From assembly GCF_964340395.1 (NCBI RefSeq), contig NC_135565.1, positions 16,254,709 to 16,318,708 on the forward strand: DNA of 64,000 nucleotides. Direction: 5' to 3'. The DNA is from Glandiceps talaboti. Its lineage: Eukaryota > Hemichordata > Enteropneusta > Spengelidae. Under the pieces are notes generated by a model. That model was given only the letters and a program-made list of their open reading frames with translations. It did no database searches and had not been told where the DNA came from. Every line of letters begins with the position of its first letter. The first letter of the stretch is position 1. This document shows, piece by piece, positions 36,485 through 49,600 of this stretch. The translations under genes were made by a program, and so were the position numbers.

Positions 36485-36765
36485 CAAACTGTGTAGTATA
36501 CTGATTGACTTTGATCACTTGGCAATCATAGACACTTCAGAAATTTCAACAACATAAAGAAGTTGAGCAAAAATGATGAAAAAAATTTGTTGAAGTTACA
36601 TCTCCTGGGGCTTTACCAAATCTTTTATATGACTTGAATTCTTCTCTGCTCTGCAGTCTTATAATGCTAATGATTATCAGCTTTTGACAGCTGTGATCCC
36701 CTCCCCTCCCACATAATTAACAATTGTGAACCCCCTCCCCCATTTCATTGACTGCTGTGATGTTA

Positions 36766-37059
36766 CTACCAAACCAGAGTGACTGTAGCGTTTCAATGAG
36801 GGAGCATGACGTTTTTACATCTCATGCAACATTTTTTGTTACAAACTATACAAAGTAAATACTGGTACTGTTAGCATGCAATCATTTGCCGTAAAATAAT
36901 ACATTTGATCTCGTTCTCTGAAAAAATGAAACATTTTATGTGTGTACGCACTATCAGTGCCTGCATTTTGTTTACGTAATTCTCAACAAAAAAAATGTGT
37001 GAGATGTAAAAAAAAACCTGCTGCCTAAATAAATCTCTATAGTCACTGTAGTTTGGTAG
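36766..37059. mobile_element. MITE with CTACCAAAC ends, TA target duplication
   Basis: Ends CTACCAAAC and GTTTGGTAG are perfect inverted repeats that continue imperfectly (CAGAGTGACTGTAG / CTATAGTCACTGTAG), with TA on each side. This pattern fits the Tc1/mariner-type group. No coding capacity. Confidence 0.82.
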
Positions 37060-37236
37060 TACTACAGATGTCATGTGACTAAGATTTGGCTTCCCAGATG
37101 GGTGTAAATGTCATCCTTGTGTGGGTAATGGTATTGGGATATCTTTTAGGGAAAAGGTTACAGTAACAAGTTGTGTGTCACAAGGAAGATACTGTAATAT
37201 ACAAATCACTGTAATTACAGGGGATTTCGTCTTTAT

Positions 37237-37614
37237 TTGCAAATGTATTAAACGAAGTATCAAGACCAGTGAGACTGATCACAAGGTTTCATGTTGAGAT
37301 AGACAATAAAGATAACACACAAACATCCCTTACACAGTGGCTGCTCTGTATTTTGTTACATTATGTATTTTGTCTTTTGTTATCATTAATGAAATACAGA
37401 GCAGACACTGTGAAAGGGATGTCTGTGTGTTATCTTTATTGTGTCTACAGAGCTGACACTGTGTAAGGGAAGTTTGTGTGTTATCTTTGTTGTGTCTACA
37501 GACCAGACACTGTGTAAGGGATGTTTTGTGTGTTAACCTTATTGTGTCTATCTCAACATGAATCCTTGTGATCAGTCTGACTGATCTTGATACATCATTT
37601 AATAACATTTGCAA
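37237..37614. mobile_element. foldback element with internal about 50-bp tandem repeat
   Basis: The left arm (37237-37340) and right arm (37507-37614) are inverted copies, from TTGCAAATG / CATTTGCAA inwards through GATCACAAGG / CCTTGTGATC. Three tandem units with ACACTGT, AAGGGA and TTGTGTCTACAGA lie between and extend the right arm. Confidence 0.85.
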
Positions 37615-38989
37615 GTTAAGATTAGATCTCTTGTAGGGTCTTGGTTGTTCACACTCTCTACTTGTGACAGACCCCTTTCAGTTGCCATAGCTGAGTGTAC
37701 GGTAATGCTTTGTAGTGAATGCAAGATGACCTCATGCAGTGGTTGAGCCTCAACATGACCTCAAGTGAAATCACATGGCAGCAGTGTTGTTGGTAGTAGT
37801 TTGATTTATCTTCTAACAAAGGGCGGTTTCAAGAATTTCATCGCTTGATATCCGTGAGTTGATGGCGATGGAAATTAGGAATACTGTGATGAGAGACACT
37901 GACGGGTCTTTCACAGTTGTCATCTTGCACTCCCATCATTCAATCACTTTCGAGGCATTGCCCAGCACTCTGCCGGTGTGGCTGGAAAGGACAGCACCAC
38001 CAGTGGTGAATGTGGGCAACAAAGCCTACCATGTTTGACACAGAGAGAAAGACACCTTGAGACAACACCACAGAGTTATCAGTCTGAGTGTATATATTGT
38101 GTTTATACACTGACAATCATAAAATACAGAAATTCTCAGATGTATATTTTTGAAAAGTTACCGAATCCTCTTATCGGTTGTGATATTTCCAAACGCGGGT
38201 TATGTTTTGCAAAGTTGTGATGAAAGTGATGTTTGAATTCTAGGAGAGGTACAGAGTGTTCATAGTCATATGTGGTGTATTCTAGTTTTCTAGTAGACAT
38301 CACTTGGCAACACAGACTGTAATTTCTAAACTCCATTTCCATGACAACACTGTATATGAGATATTGTCATCCAGAGTATTGTGGGATCTCCTCATATCTA
38401 GTGGGTTTTGTACTAGTTCTGGTCATTCTAAAAAATCAATTCAGCGAAGTCAATATTGTATGTGATGTAGGACAAGTTAGAGACTCTCTAGATGTTGCTC
38501 AATTTTCAACACAAAACAACCTGTCTGTTTATTTATTCATTTAGATGTGAGGAAATCATGTCATAGGTATGTCAGTTGTGGAATGTGATATTTCAGTGTT
38601 GTAAAAATCTATTCTTCTAAATGTTCATACAAATACGCCAACATCATGTGACCATTGGTTTTCAGTTTAAAAATTAAAATACCAAGTCATTGAAGCAGTA
38701 GTGTATTTTCTAAGTCACAGGATAGGTTTGCATTTACATGAATTTACATTTACTGCATTTTTACCCGGTATTATAGAAAATTTGAACAATTATTACACAT
38801 TCTGTTTCGTTTTGTGCTCAAACATCTCAGTAAATTAAATAAGACTGAAAAGAGACGGGTGACTTTAGGTAGATTCAATTGGTTCAAGTATATTATACTA
38901 AAACACAGATGCAAACACAGTTTATCAGTCAGTAACCATATATGGTGATAGTGTTGATCAATCCATACCCAGAAGGGGATTGTCTGTGA

Positions 38990-39320
38990 TGATTGGTTGA
39001 ACAGGATGACCATATAGGGTAGTAGTTTATGTCAAATTGTGCGGTATCACAGCATTACCATATATGGTGATGGTTTATGTCAAACTGTTTGCACTATCAC
39101 AGCATTACCATATATGGTGATGGTTTATGTCAAACTGTTTGCACTATCACAGCATTACCATATATAGTGATGGTTTATGTCAAATTATTGCACTATCACA
39201 AAATGACCATATATGGTGTTGGCTTAACTCAACAATAGTATCACAGGATTACCTTATGTGGTGATAGTGTAGCCTTATCTTCTATTACATCATAGGATGA
39301 CCATATATGATGATTTTAGT
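38990..39320 (+). repeat. 50-bp tandem repeat with ACCATATATGGTGATGG
   Basis: Five to six copies of TCACAGCATTACCATATATG plus GTGATGGTTTATGTCAAACT. It shares the CCATATATGG core with the array in Lrp5/6 intron 22. Confidence 0.9.
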
Positions 39321-41279
39321 GGTTATAGTATAACTATATGTAATAACCTGGATGACAATATACCGAATTGAGAAATATCACACCAAGTATTAAAAACATG
39401 TCTGGTCACAGCTCATAAAACCGATAAGTTTTAAGCTCAAACTGACGCCAGCTTGATAGCAACAGATCCCGTAGATTGAAAAGAAATATGTATCTACCGT
39501 GTGGTTTGTCCACTGTGCTCCATTATGGCCCAAACACTGTATAATGAATCCCAACCTTGATGAATGTATTATACACATTGAAATATTCAGTTGTACTTAA
39601 ACAGATCTCAGTAACGTTTTATGTGCAAGCATTGTTAAATTATCTTCGTTATATATCCTTGATATTGTTGGTTGACGTTTTTTTGCAGGAGACAACAGAT
39701 TCTTGTTTATTTATTTATATTTGTTGACATAAACAGTGAAAATGTTTGTGTAGTCTGCATACAGTCCGTATTCTTCAACAACGAAGTGTAGTGTTGATTT
39801 GTTGTGCATGTCAGTTTGTTCAATGCTGAAAATGTCAATATGATGAATATTCATCAGGGCCGTCAAATATGAAGATTCAGACATCATTACCAAAAGTTCG
39901 TTTTACGTTTGCACTGTTCTTACATCTAAAACAGGAAGTGTTCACTAGAAGACTATGTAACATATACATATTACTTGTATGAACAAAACTGATCATTTGG
40001 CAAGTTCAGGCTGTTGTTTTACCTGATAAATAACAACACTTTTACTGCTGAATATTGCAGATTGTGATGGAGGAGTCTTGCTAACTGACTGAATGTAAAC
40101 AAACTTGTCACCTCCATTACAACCATACTGTGTTGAGCAATAAAGGTACTGTCATCTAGCAAGTAAACCAGCATTCTGAACTCTCTAAATGATCTATCTA
40201 CATAAGTTTACAAAAAAACTTAAATTCTACCAGATGATTGTTTGCCATGGTAATAATACTACTTATGTTATTGATGTAATTGAAATCTTCATCAGCAAGC
40301 CAGAATCTTTTCCAGATATACATTTGTAAATGCTCTTTTTGTAGCATTGCATTATTTATCACTATATATTAATATTGGTGCTCTGTTATTCTCCCCCAAG
40401 TCAATAATAACTGTTGAGATATGTACAACTTCCAAAACTACCAACTACTTTGTTATTTACAATAATACTCTGCCATGTTTTTGAGTCCACATTTACTTCT
40501 ATCACAGAGTATAAATAGACACAGATGATACACAATGTTTGGCCCCATCAACTGACTAGTTATTGATGTTATTGTTCACCAAGTTTTCTGTAACACATAG
40601 CTGGTTCTAGACTGTATAATGTTGTTGTTCGTAGTGCAGTGATAATCTACGCTACTTGTACAGTGTAGTATTTGATAACAGCATCCCACTCAACAACTGT
40701 ATTTGACAGTTGTACCCTGATATGTACAAGCACATATTACATTTCTGGCAAGTGTCCTCTTTCATTCAGTGTTTATAGGAAACCCCCCCCCCCCCCCCCA
40801 GTTATCACAATGACATGTAGACAAGTCAGTGTCGCAGTAAAATCTACACAATTCAGTATTCACAGAATCCTAGACCTCAAAGGACACTTCCCCAAATAGT
40901 GGTTAATTCGGTCAAAGAAAGCATAACCATCACATCTCAGAATTTAGATGTACAAAAGCATTATTAATCACTGTCATGTGTAAGTTAGTACTCAAAAGTG
41001 TTGAAGCATACAGACCAAGTAGTGTCATATTTGAATAACACCAACTCTAATTCAATAGCTATCACAAACCTATTTAAGACTTTTGTTGTGTTGTCACACT
41101 CGCAATGATTTTAAAAACCCTTGATGTGTATGTAACCTTTGTCTAAAAGACAACCATCATTTTTCCAGAGCAAGTTTTGAAATATTATTATTGAGATGTT
41201 ACAACTGATCTGTATGGCTGAAGATCATGAACTTGATATAGTTATGCAATATAGAGCATGATCATTAGGTCTATGAATA

Positions 41280-41600
41280 TTCATATTGTGCCAGAACCAC
41301 TCATAGCTAGGCACTACCCTGAGATTTCAATATCATAAATATTCACATACTAATTAAATTAGCACATGGTTGTGCAGACAGTGCTTGGCCTGTGAGAACC
41401 ATTCACACGAAATGATTATTGCCAAATTTAAATATCATGAATATTCCTACATTTGATTAACATAAATGAATACCAATTAGTGCTTGGTTGTGCTGTGAGA
41501 ACCATTCACAGCAAGTGATTAGCATGACATTTAAATATCATGAATATTCATACATGTGATTAACATAATTATACCAATTAGCACTTTCTTGTGCAGTATA
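41280..41600 (+). repeat. tandem repeat, about 118 bp, nearly three copies
   Basis: Units contain AAATATCATGAATATTC, GTGCTTGGTTGTGC and GTGAGAACCATTCACA. Confidence 0.88.
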
Positions 41601-41924
41601 TGAGTTGTTTGTTTGGGGTGGGTTGAGCCTATAGGGATAGGAATGGGCCTTTGTTACAAAACATTATATAATAAACATGGTCTGTATACGCTATAAAACT
41701 TTCAAAGAGCAACAAATCTGTTGATGCTGTTCATGTGAGAGATATTAATCTAACATATTTATCTGATCCCAAACACCTTTTTTCTCTGCCTAAAAACTAC
41801 TGTCTCCACTTAACCAGATTTGTCAGCAGATTTTCACAGAATAAAGTTAATATTTAATTATAAAACAAACTATTGGTGACCATTGCAGTCTTGTTCAGTG
41901 CAGGAAATAATAAGGGGAGTGGCC

Positions 41925-41929
<5 letters not shown>

Positions 41930-41962
<33 letters not shown>
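41930..41962 (+). repeat. (GT)n microsatellite
   Basis: About 16 GT units. Confidence 0.97.
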
Positions 41963-41966
<4 letters not shown>

Positions 41967-42309
41967 GTGCAAGTTGTGTTTGATTGTGTGGGGATTTTGT
42001 TATTGATCAAATGTCAAGCAAGCATCAAACTTTGCATGATGCATTAACATGGCATACGCATCAGAAATAAACTTTATTCTTTTGCTGTTTCTTTTGAGCA
42101 ATCTAGGTGAAAATCAAGGCATGAAATGAGGGGTCACCATACATATTTTATAAATAGAGCTCAAAATAATATGACAATATGACATTTTAGAATCCAACAT
42201 GGCTGCTAACTAAAGATGCTGAACCCAAAATTTCTTTTACTATTTCAAAAGGGACCAGAAACAAGCTAAGTGGTGGTAGAACAGTATTTACACACACAGG
42301 CTCCTCATG

Positions 42310-42765
42310 CATGTATGCATACATACATACATACATACATACATACATACATACATACATACATACATACATACATACATACATACATACATACATACAT
42401 ACATACATACATACATACATACATACATACATACATACATACATACATACATACATACATACATACATACATACATACATACATACATACATACATACAT
42501 ACATACATAGAAAAACAGACATACATACATACATAGAAAAACAGACATGCATACATACATACATAATGCATGCATACATACATACATACATACACACATA
42601 CATACATACATACATATATACATACATACATACATACATACATACATACATACATACATACATAGAAAAACAGACATGCATACATACATAGAAAAACACA
42701 TGCATACATACATACATACATACATACATACATACATACATACATACATACATACATACATACAT
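42310..42765 (+). repeat. (ACAT)n tract, about 455 bp
   Basis: A long ACAT tetranucleotide array, perfect for about 200 bases, then broken by AGAAAAACAGACATGC units. It produces the long YIHT and MYVC artefact frames on both strands. Confidence 0.98.
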
Positions 42766-43389
42766 CATTAACACAGACTTTGTAAACAATTTGACCATAT
42801 ATCACTTGTTTTATTGCGTTTCATTAAAGGATTTCCTAACACATTAAAAAAAAAGTAAATAAAGGGTATGAGAAAATCCCAAAATTAAATGGATACTTTG
42901 CTAATTACATATGGCATATATTTAACTCCACTCTCAAGGAATACTGACAAAATACATGTGTTGCGATTGAGTCCTTGTTATATTAGTTTGAAGAATTTGT
43001 GCCATTCTGAAGCTAATTTTGGAGGAATTATTTTATTGCCAAATTAATGAAGTGTACTTGTATGGCATTGGTTTTAGTCATCTCCACTGATATACAATGT
43101 CAGGAATATTATGTGATTTGGATAATTATCTCTATTGGGATAAACTTTGCATAAATGACCTATGAACGCTTTTGAGCATGTAACCATAACCCCAGACGCA
43201 TGTGGAAATCGGTATGTGCGCTTTCTACTCTCAAAGACCTACAAAAAAGCTAGGGTCCGACATAGCTTGTCCAGGGCAATTTATCAGTACACATGTTTGA
43301 TAAGTATTATATCTGAAATAATTGTATCCATTTGTCCCGATGCACTCTCTCAAGCCAGAGCACAGATTTCTGTTGAAGCAACGAAATAC

Positions 43390-43520
43390 CCCTTGGTGGT
43401 GCCGTGAAAGAGGTGCCGTCTTGGACGGTGCCGTAAAAGAGGCTGTGGTTTACGACCTCTTGGCGGTGCGTCGTGGACGGTGCCGTAAAAGAGGCTGTGG
43501 TTTACGACGATGTCCCAGTG
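43390..43520 (+). repeat. duplicated segment with CGTAAAAGAGGCTGTGGTTT
   Basis: Two copies of GGACGGTGCCGTAAAAGAGG plus CTGTGGTTTACGAC. Related sequence occurs at 45605-45850, 49240-49300 and, inverted, 61094-61126. Confidence 0.8.
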
Positions 43521-44867
43521 GGGATACACCCATAGTATTTGACGAACTAGTTATTGGTGAAGGGTGAAGCATGTCATTTCTTTTAACGAACTGTGATTAG
43601 CAGATGTCATTTCAACTTCTTATCTTACAAGGATTCCATCGCAATACCTCATCAACAAAGGCTGTATCACTGAACCTGAGCAAATCCTATATAATATAAA
43701 CTAAAATCTTATAAGAAATTAAAAATCAAAAGTGGCTATACTATGACTAAAAAATAACAAACGTAAAAATCTTCAGTGAATTGTGAAATATATAGACTGA
43801 AAATGTTCCCATATAATACCCGTTCTCATAGAGGTAAGAAAAAACACACCAAATATACTGTTTTGAAGTGAAATAAAGAAGGACCAAATATCAGCGACAT
43901 ACTTACTAATTATAACTCAGATCTCTGTTTGTTTTAAAGAATGAGGTATTCTCAACCCCATGGAGTGCAGAAAATGCATGTAAAAATGGTCGTTGGTGGC
44001 GCTTCGAGCATAACTTATGAGAATGCCATCAATAACTGTATTTCAATTACACAAATTGCAATGTTTTTTTTATTAAATGTTTCTTTCAATTCATATATCT
44101 GTTTTTCAATGGATGTTGTAATCTAATAGTAATCAGTGCTGTATGTATTTCTTAGAAAATATAGTTCTAACATTACATAATATAAAGATGTGGTTACTAA
44201 AGTAATTGTTTGAAATTGTCGTGAAAACCCACAGCGACTCACCGCTGGGCTCTCCTAATGGCTACAACAACGACCGAAAGGGGAGCGCCTCCAGCGGTGA
44301 GTTTGTGTAACGGAGCAAAGGCCAACACACGCAGGTGTCTTCCCCGGAAAATACAACGTTTCCAATATGCTGACAGATTTAACTAACCTAACGCAACTTT
44401 ACTCATTCAGTTTAGAATAACGTCTCTGAAATATGTGTATAAAGTGTACAAAACTTTCTGATGCTATCTAGTAATGTATTATCCTACATTTACAAAATTC
44501 AACGAAATTTTCATTTTGTGTTGATCTCTTAGAATGTTATTATATTCACAAACTGCTGTGGAAGGTAAACAAAATGCAATTATTGCAAAAAATAATTATC
44601 TGAAAAGTAATATCACGATATCTAATGATTTAATTAATAAGGAATGTTTTATAGGGTTAGTAAAATAAACAGGGGACTGTTAGTTGATAACATTACAAGA
44701 CATTTGTAGTTTTACGTCGTATGGGGCGCTATCTTAGAGATAATTATGTAACCATTGACTTTATCTCATGTAATTTCTCAAATTTGTAAGCAGCAAGGGA
44801 AATTAAAGAGATTGATAAAAAATATGTTTGATGACACAACATTTAAACCACGGCTGTTGACCTGTTG

Positions 44868-44887
44868 TTGTTGTTGTTGTTGTTGTT

Positions 44888-44919
<32 letters not shown>

Positions 44920-44942
44920 TGTTGTTGTTGTTGTTGTTGTTT
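44868..44942 (+). repeat. (TTG)n-(TCG)n-(TTG)n trinucleotide tract
   Basis: TTG units flank about nine TCG units, giving poly-Cys/Arg or poly-Gln/Arg artefact frames. Confidence 0.97.
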
Positions 44943-45982
44943 TGCGACTTTTGTTGTTGGAGAATGTAAATCCACAGATTCAGCTAAACAAACAGTCTCA
45001 AGCAACACTAATGCGATGGCCCGGGATTGAAACATGACCCTTTAAATGGAAATATCACATAGAGCATTGTTTTTAAAAATCAATGTTTTGGGTATTATAT
45101 CTGTAGTAAAAATTAACACTGATACACACTGGTTACCATGGGTTAAATAGACTTTGTGTATTGAGTCACTGGAGTAAAGTTGGTGTATACAATTATGTTT
45201 CTAACGTTGATTTAACCGTCTAGTGAGGTAAATGCAGCAGGTGGCAGCAACATTGCTGTTAACTTGTACTACAACAGAGAGTAAACAAGCTGCGCAGTAA
45301 GGCTGTAATTTTGGAGATTGTTACAGTTGCCAGGAATATCATGTCAATTAATATAATTGAGTACTTCGACAGCGATCAACGAATGAAATTTCGAGCAAAG
45401 GATTGTCAAAAGTGTGAATCTGTTTTGTAAAATTATGAAGTACATCCTATAAACCGGAAGGAATTGTATTTACTGCTATTTAATATACAATACATGTAAA
45501 TCAATTTGCATGGCTACATCTTAGCAATTGTTAAAGCTAGACTACAAGTTTCATTCGGGGTGGGGTGGGGGGTAAATGAACGTGACTTCTTGGTGGATTG
45601 TTCTATAGTGTGCCGTAAAGAGGCTATGTGATTTTACGACGACGGACGTTCTCTTTTTCGATTTTGTCGCAAAGATGTCATATGAGTTCAGACATTCTAT
45701 TGTTGTCGTTAAGAGGCTTTGTGATTTGAGGACAGGAGAAAATTAAACATTCCATTTTTTGTCGTAGAAAGGTAAATGTAATTTTTACGACAATTGGGGG
45801 TCTAATGTTGCCATAAAGTGCCTACGTGATTTTACAATGATGAAATGTAGCCAATTGTCACGAAGATGTCTTTGAACTTGACATATTACACCCTGTGTGA
45901 TTGATAATCCATTCCTAAATAAATCGTAATCCTCTCAAAAAAATTTCAGCCTCTTTCACACAGCTTACTTAATCTTGTATTT

Positions 45983-46181
45983 TTAGTACAGTCCCTCATC
46001 TACGATACCCAAGAATGGATCGACAATGCGACCTTCACATTGCTTCAATTCCTTCTTTTTTCCCGCAGCTTTAAATGAATACTGACTGCCAGATGCAGCA
46101 TCGTTGGGATTTTCACCATAGAAACCATTTACTCCTGCTTTCATACACCACACGTAGGCTTTGTTTCCCTCACCGGCACAT
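45983..46181 (-). CDS. Fz-Ig gene exon 15: C-terminal end and stop
   Basis: Completes [18 protein letters not shown] and continues to the end [16 protein letters not shown] at 45983-45985. No hydrophobic C-terminal tail is present, so neither a membrane anchor nor a GPI signal is indicated. Confidence 0.85.
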
Positions 46182-46572
46182 CTAGAACAAAATATGAATA
46201 TTATTTGATAAAATTATCTAAATACAGAGCATTAAAAAAATTGCATACTTTCGCTAACGCGGTAACAAAAGGCAAAGAAGAGCGCCCTCACGAGTTGAAA
46301 TTCAATCGTTGATGCCAAAGTATGATGGCTTCACTAAAATCTTCATATTGAAATCCAGATTCTGCATCAATATCTCTACCGAATCTAATCTTCGTCTCTT
46401 CCGAAAAGTTTCGACTAAATCCATCATTGGTTTTTTTTCCATATATCATTACGGTGCTAACAAACAGATGAACAAATAGGCAAAACATTGGGTGAAAACC
46501 CCGTGTGAAAATATTCATGAACAATCGCATGGTAATCGTAAGATACAGGCGTTGGTGGCGCTCTCACAATCG

Positions 46573-46651
<79 letters not shown>

Positions 46652-49600
46652 TAGAGTGAAGATTAGGGGCGCGGCAGCAAACACTATAATTATGTTACGC
46701 AGCAGGATTATCATCATGACCAATATTTGCTATTTTTGTTTTCTCTAAGGTGAAAGCTATTTTAGTTGAGGACAATCACGAATACTTTTGTATACGTAGA
46801 TTTAACACAGTTCAATCTTCCTTTCAATTTGCATAAATTATGTTGCTTTGTATACTATCTAGTAACTATTACTATACCTGCAGTAGTCATCCCTGCCATC
46901 ACCATCTTCATCTTTCATGTACCAAGTACCTTCAAAGCCAACATCTAAGTCAGCAGATGATTTGTAATTATATTCATCAGCGCCCTCTGTGCCCGCCAAC
47001 GCACATGCTAATTGGAAACCAAAATCTTCAGCTGGAACTACTCTGTAGATGACAGATTGATAAAATATTTTCGATTAAGACAATGAATCATCATTTCAAA
47101 GGGACCAGAAGCAAATTTCCATGTGGTAAAGTTTAGTGAGCAAAATTCGACCTCAACCTTAACCAGAAATCAGCATATCAGAATATTTGGAAACTCGTGG
47201 AGTTGAGTTTTGTTGAGACCACCCAGTTTCCAATTGATTAGTTTACAGTGGTCAGTCGTCAAAAAGCACTGCATTAACGTGATGGAAAATGTGGATAATT
47301 ATTGGATCCTGCATTGAGTTAATAACCATTCGGAGTTACTATAGTAACAGTACATGACTTTATTTTCATTTATGTTTAAAAATTAAGAGACGCCTCGATG
47401 AATATTATAACCAGTTCAAAACTCCGATCTCCGTCTTCATTCTGAATGCAAAATAATACGTCTATACTAACTCCTTAAAATTTATGAAATCGCATAATGA
47501 TAAACAACGCCACCAACGTTCACAATAACATTCTCACCTGCAGAAATCGTTTGCTGCGCCTTGTCCTTGCACGTCAACCCAACCACGGAAGTAACCCTCT
47601 AAACCAGGATCCGTTATGTCGTATCTACGTCTGTGAATGGTGCCTGTGCCCGCTATAAAAAAACCAACAAATTAATTATGTTGTATGATGTTACCATAGT
47701 TACAAACTACACGTAAACTGTGTTTAGGCTCCACTTGAATGTGTTTGATCGGAATATACACAATTACAAGGGGGGGGGGGGAGGTGTTTTATAGACATCC
47801 AGTGCGTGTAAAAAGATTGACTCTCCCCAAGACTTTGCAAAGAAATTACTGACCCACCCCTTCCTATGTCATTGGAATATCTGTGATCAACATATCATTT
47901 CACAAAAATAGTGACACTCCCCATACACTTGCATGAAAAGTAGTGACCTCCTCAAAAACACATGCCCTCCTAGGATCCTCCCTTGTAATTTGTATCCAGT
48001 CTCCGACTTTATACCTTATTCTTTGTTCTTGTTCTTGTTTTAGTTGATTGTTGTTAGTCTTTACTTGCATACCCTGTTCTGGCACCCTGCTATTTCGCAC
48101 TCTGGATTGATGTCCGTGTGCAAAATGTCACGAAAGAGGTACCTGTCTATGTTACATGTATTTCAACAAGTTATAAATCTCTGTGACGTTGTTAGGATTT
48201 GATCACCAGGTACAAGCTTTAGGAAATACAACAACATTAATAATTCGAACTGTATGGACTGCTAGGTATCATTGGAATGGGTATTTCGAGTATACTGTAA
48301 CTATAGCTTACATGACGGACAGGTACATCTTGACGGAGTACGCATGATTTTGACCTTTGACCTATCAAAAAACTCACCTCTCTCTTCACAAGGTGTACAT
48401 GCTGGTACCGTCGTCATGCCCATCTCATCTGAGGTCATATTCATAGTCATTGATGTCATGACAACAGTGGGAGTAGATTCTGGTGTTGTCATCATATCTT
48501 CAGTTTTCGATTTCGTTGTCATCTGTGTAGTTGCATCCATCGGCATTGGTGTTGACGTCATCATTGCATCTGTAGTGTGTCTAGTTGTGGAGTCTAAATA
48601 TAATATAAAAATGGCGCCAATGGCGTTTTAGTACTGTAAAGTTTGTGATAGTAAAAAAATGTTTACTCACATGCAAATCCACTCTTGTTGGGATGCAATA
48701 TGTACCATAATTTTAATGTTGTTCTGTGCAGTTTGTGGTTGACAATATGGCATTTAAGAAAACATTTATCTACTTGCCTAACTACCCCTGTTGTTATCTC
48801 TGCCATATACACCATCATTTTGTTGTTACCATGGGCGTGGTAGTGTTTCTAGGTAGACATGTATCACTTTTTGGATACATTTATCAATGTGCCTAACCAA
48901 CCCTGTTCTTGTATTTGCGATATACACAACTATTTGGCTGCTGCTATGGGCGTGGTCTTGTTGCTAAGCAAACACGGGATAATTTTATAAATATTTACCC
49001 GCATGCCTACCTATCCCGAATTTATCATGTATGTCATGTATGTCATCATTTGACTTTTGCTATGGGCGTATTCTTGTTGCTAGGCATACTTGCATGCATT
49101 TTTTGAATGAGACGGGTTGATTCCGAGTCACATGTCGACTTTCAGTTTGGCTTTGTCAAACTATCCATTTGCTGGCTTTTAGATTGCGCTTTGCGTAGTG
49201 TAAACGAATATCGTCTATCGCATGCTGACCCCTTTATGGCAAATCGTTGTCGTAAAGTAGTCTCTTTTACGGTAGCGTCGAAGAGGCATGATATAACTGT
49301 CGCTTGTAAGCATTAGGTAAATGAGAGCCGCGGGGAACCTGACAACGTACAGTTTGAAAGTGTAAATTTGAAGAGCAATATATCACAAATTTTAGAACTA
49401 CAAGAGTATAAAACTTACGTTCGACCTGGAGTGATACTGTACTGTAACGTGTTCCCCACACATGCACTGCTTTGCATATATATGTACCAGAGTGCATAGT
49501 TGTTGTGTTGTATATAACAAGTCCGCCATCTTTGTTCATTTGATATGTAGCATTATTTTGTTTAAGATCTAGTTTGGTTGGCATATTTTGCACTTGCCAT

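Larger units (their letters stand above)
37615..42309. other. intergenic region between the convergent genes
   Basis: No reading frame with a recognisable domain and no RNA gene. It contains the 50-bp and 118-bp tandem arrays, a poly-C tract (40783-40799) and a GT microsatellite (41930-41962). Confidence 0.65.
42770..45982. other. intergenic region downstream of the Fz-Ig gene
   Basis: Short chance frames only. It contains a duplicated CGTAAAAGAGGC-type segment (43390-43520), a GC-rich hairpin (44237-44302), a trinucleotide tract, and the 3' flank of the Fz-Ig gene, whose poly(A) site I cannot place. Confidence 0.6.

Noticed and set aside
42187-42805. Long frames on both strands (up to about 200 residues) rich in MYVC or YIHT
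   Set aside because: They are translations of the ACAT microsatellite; frames are open on several phases of both strands at once.
43162-43567. Two overlapping 81-residue frames
   Set aside because: No recognised domain, no splice support, and the second is built on a duplicated CGTAAAAGAGG segment.
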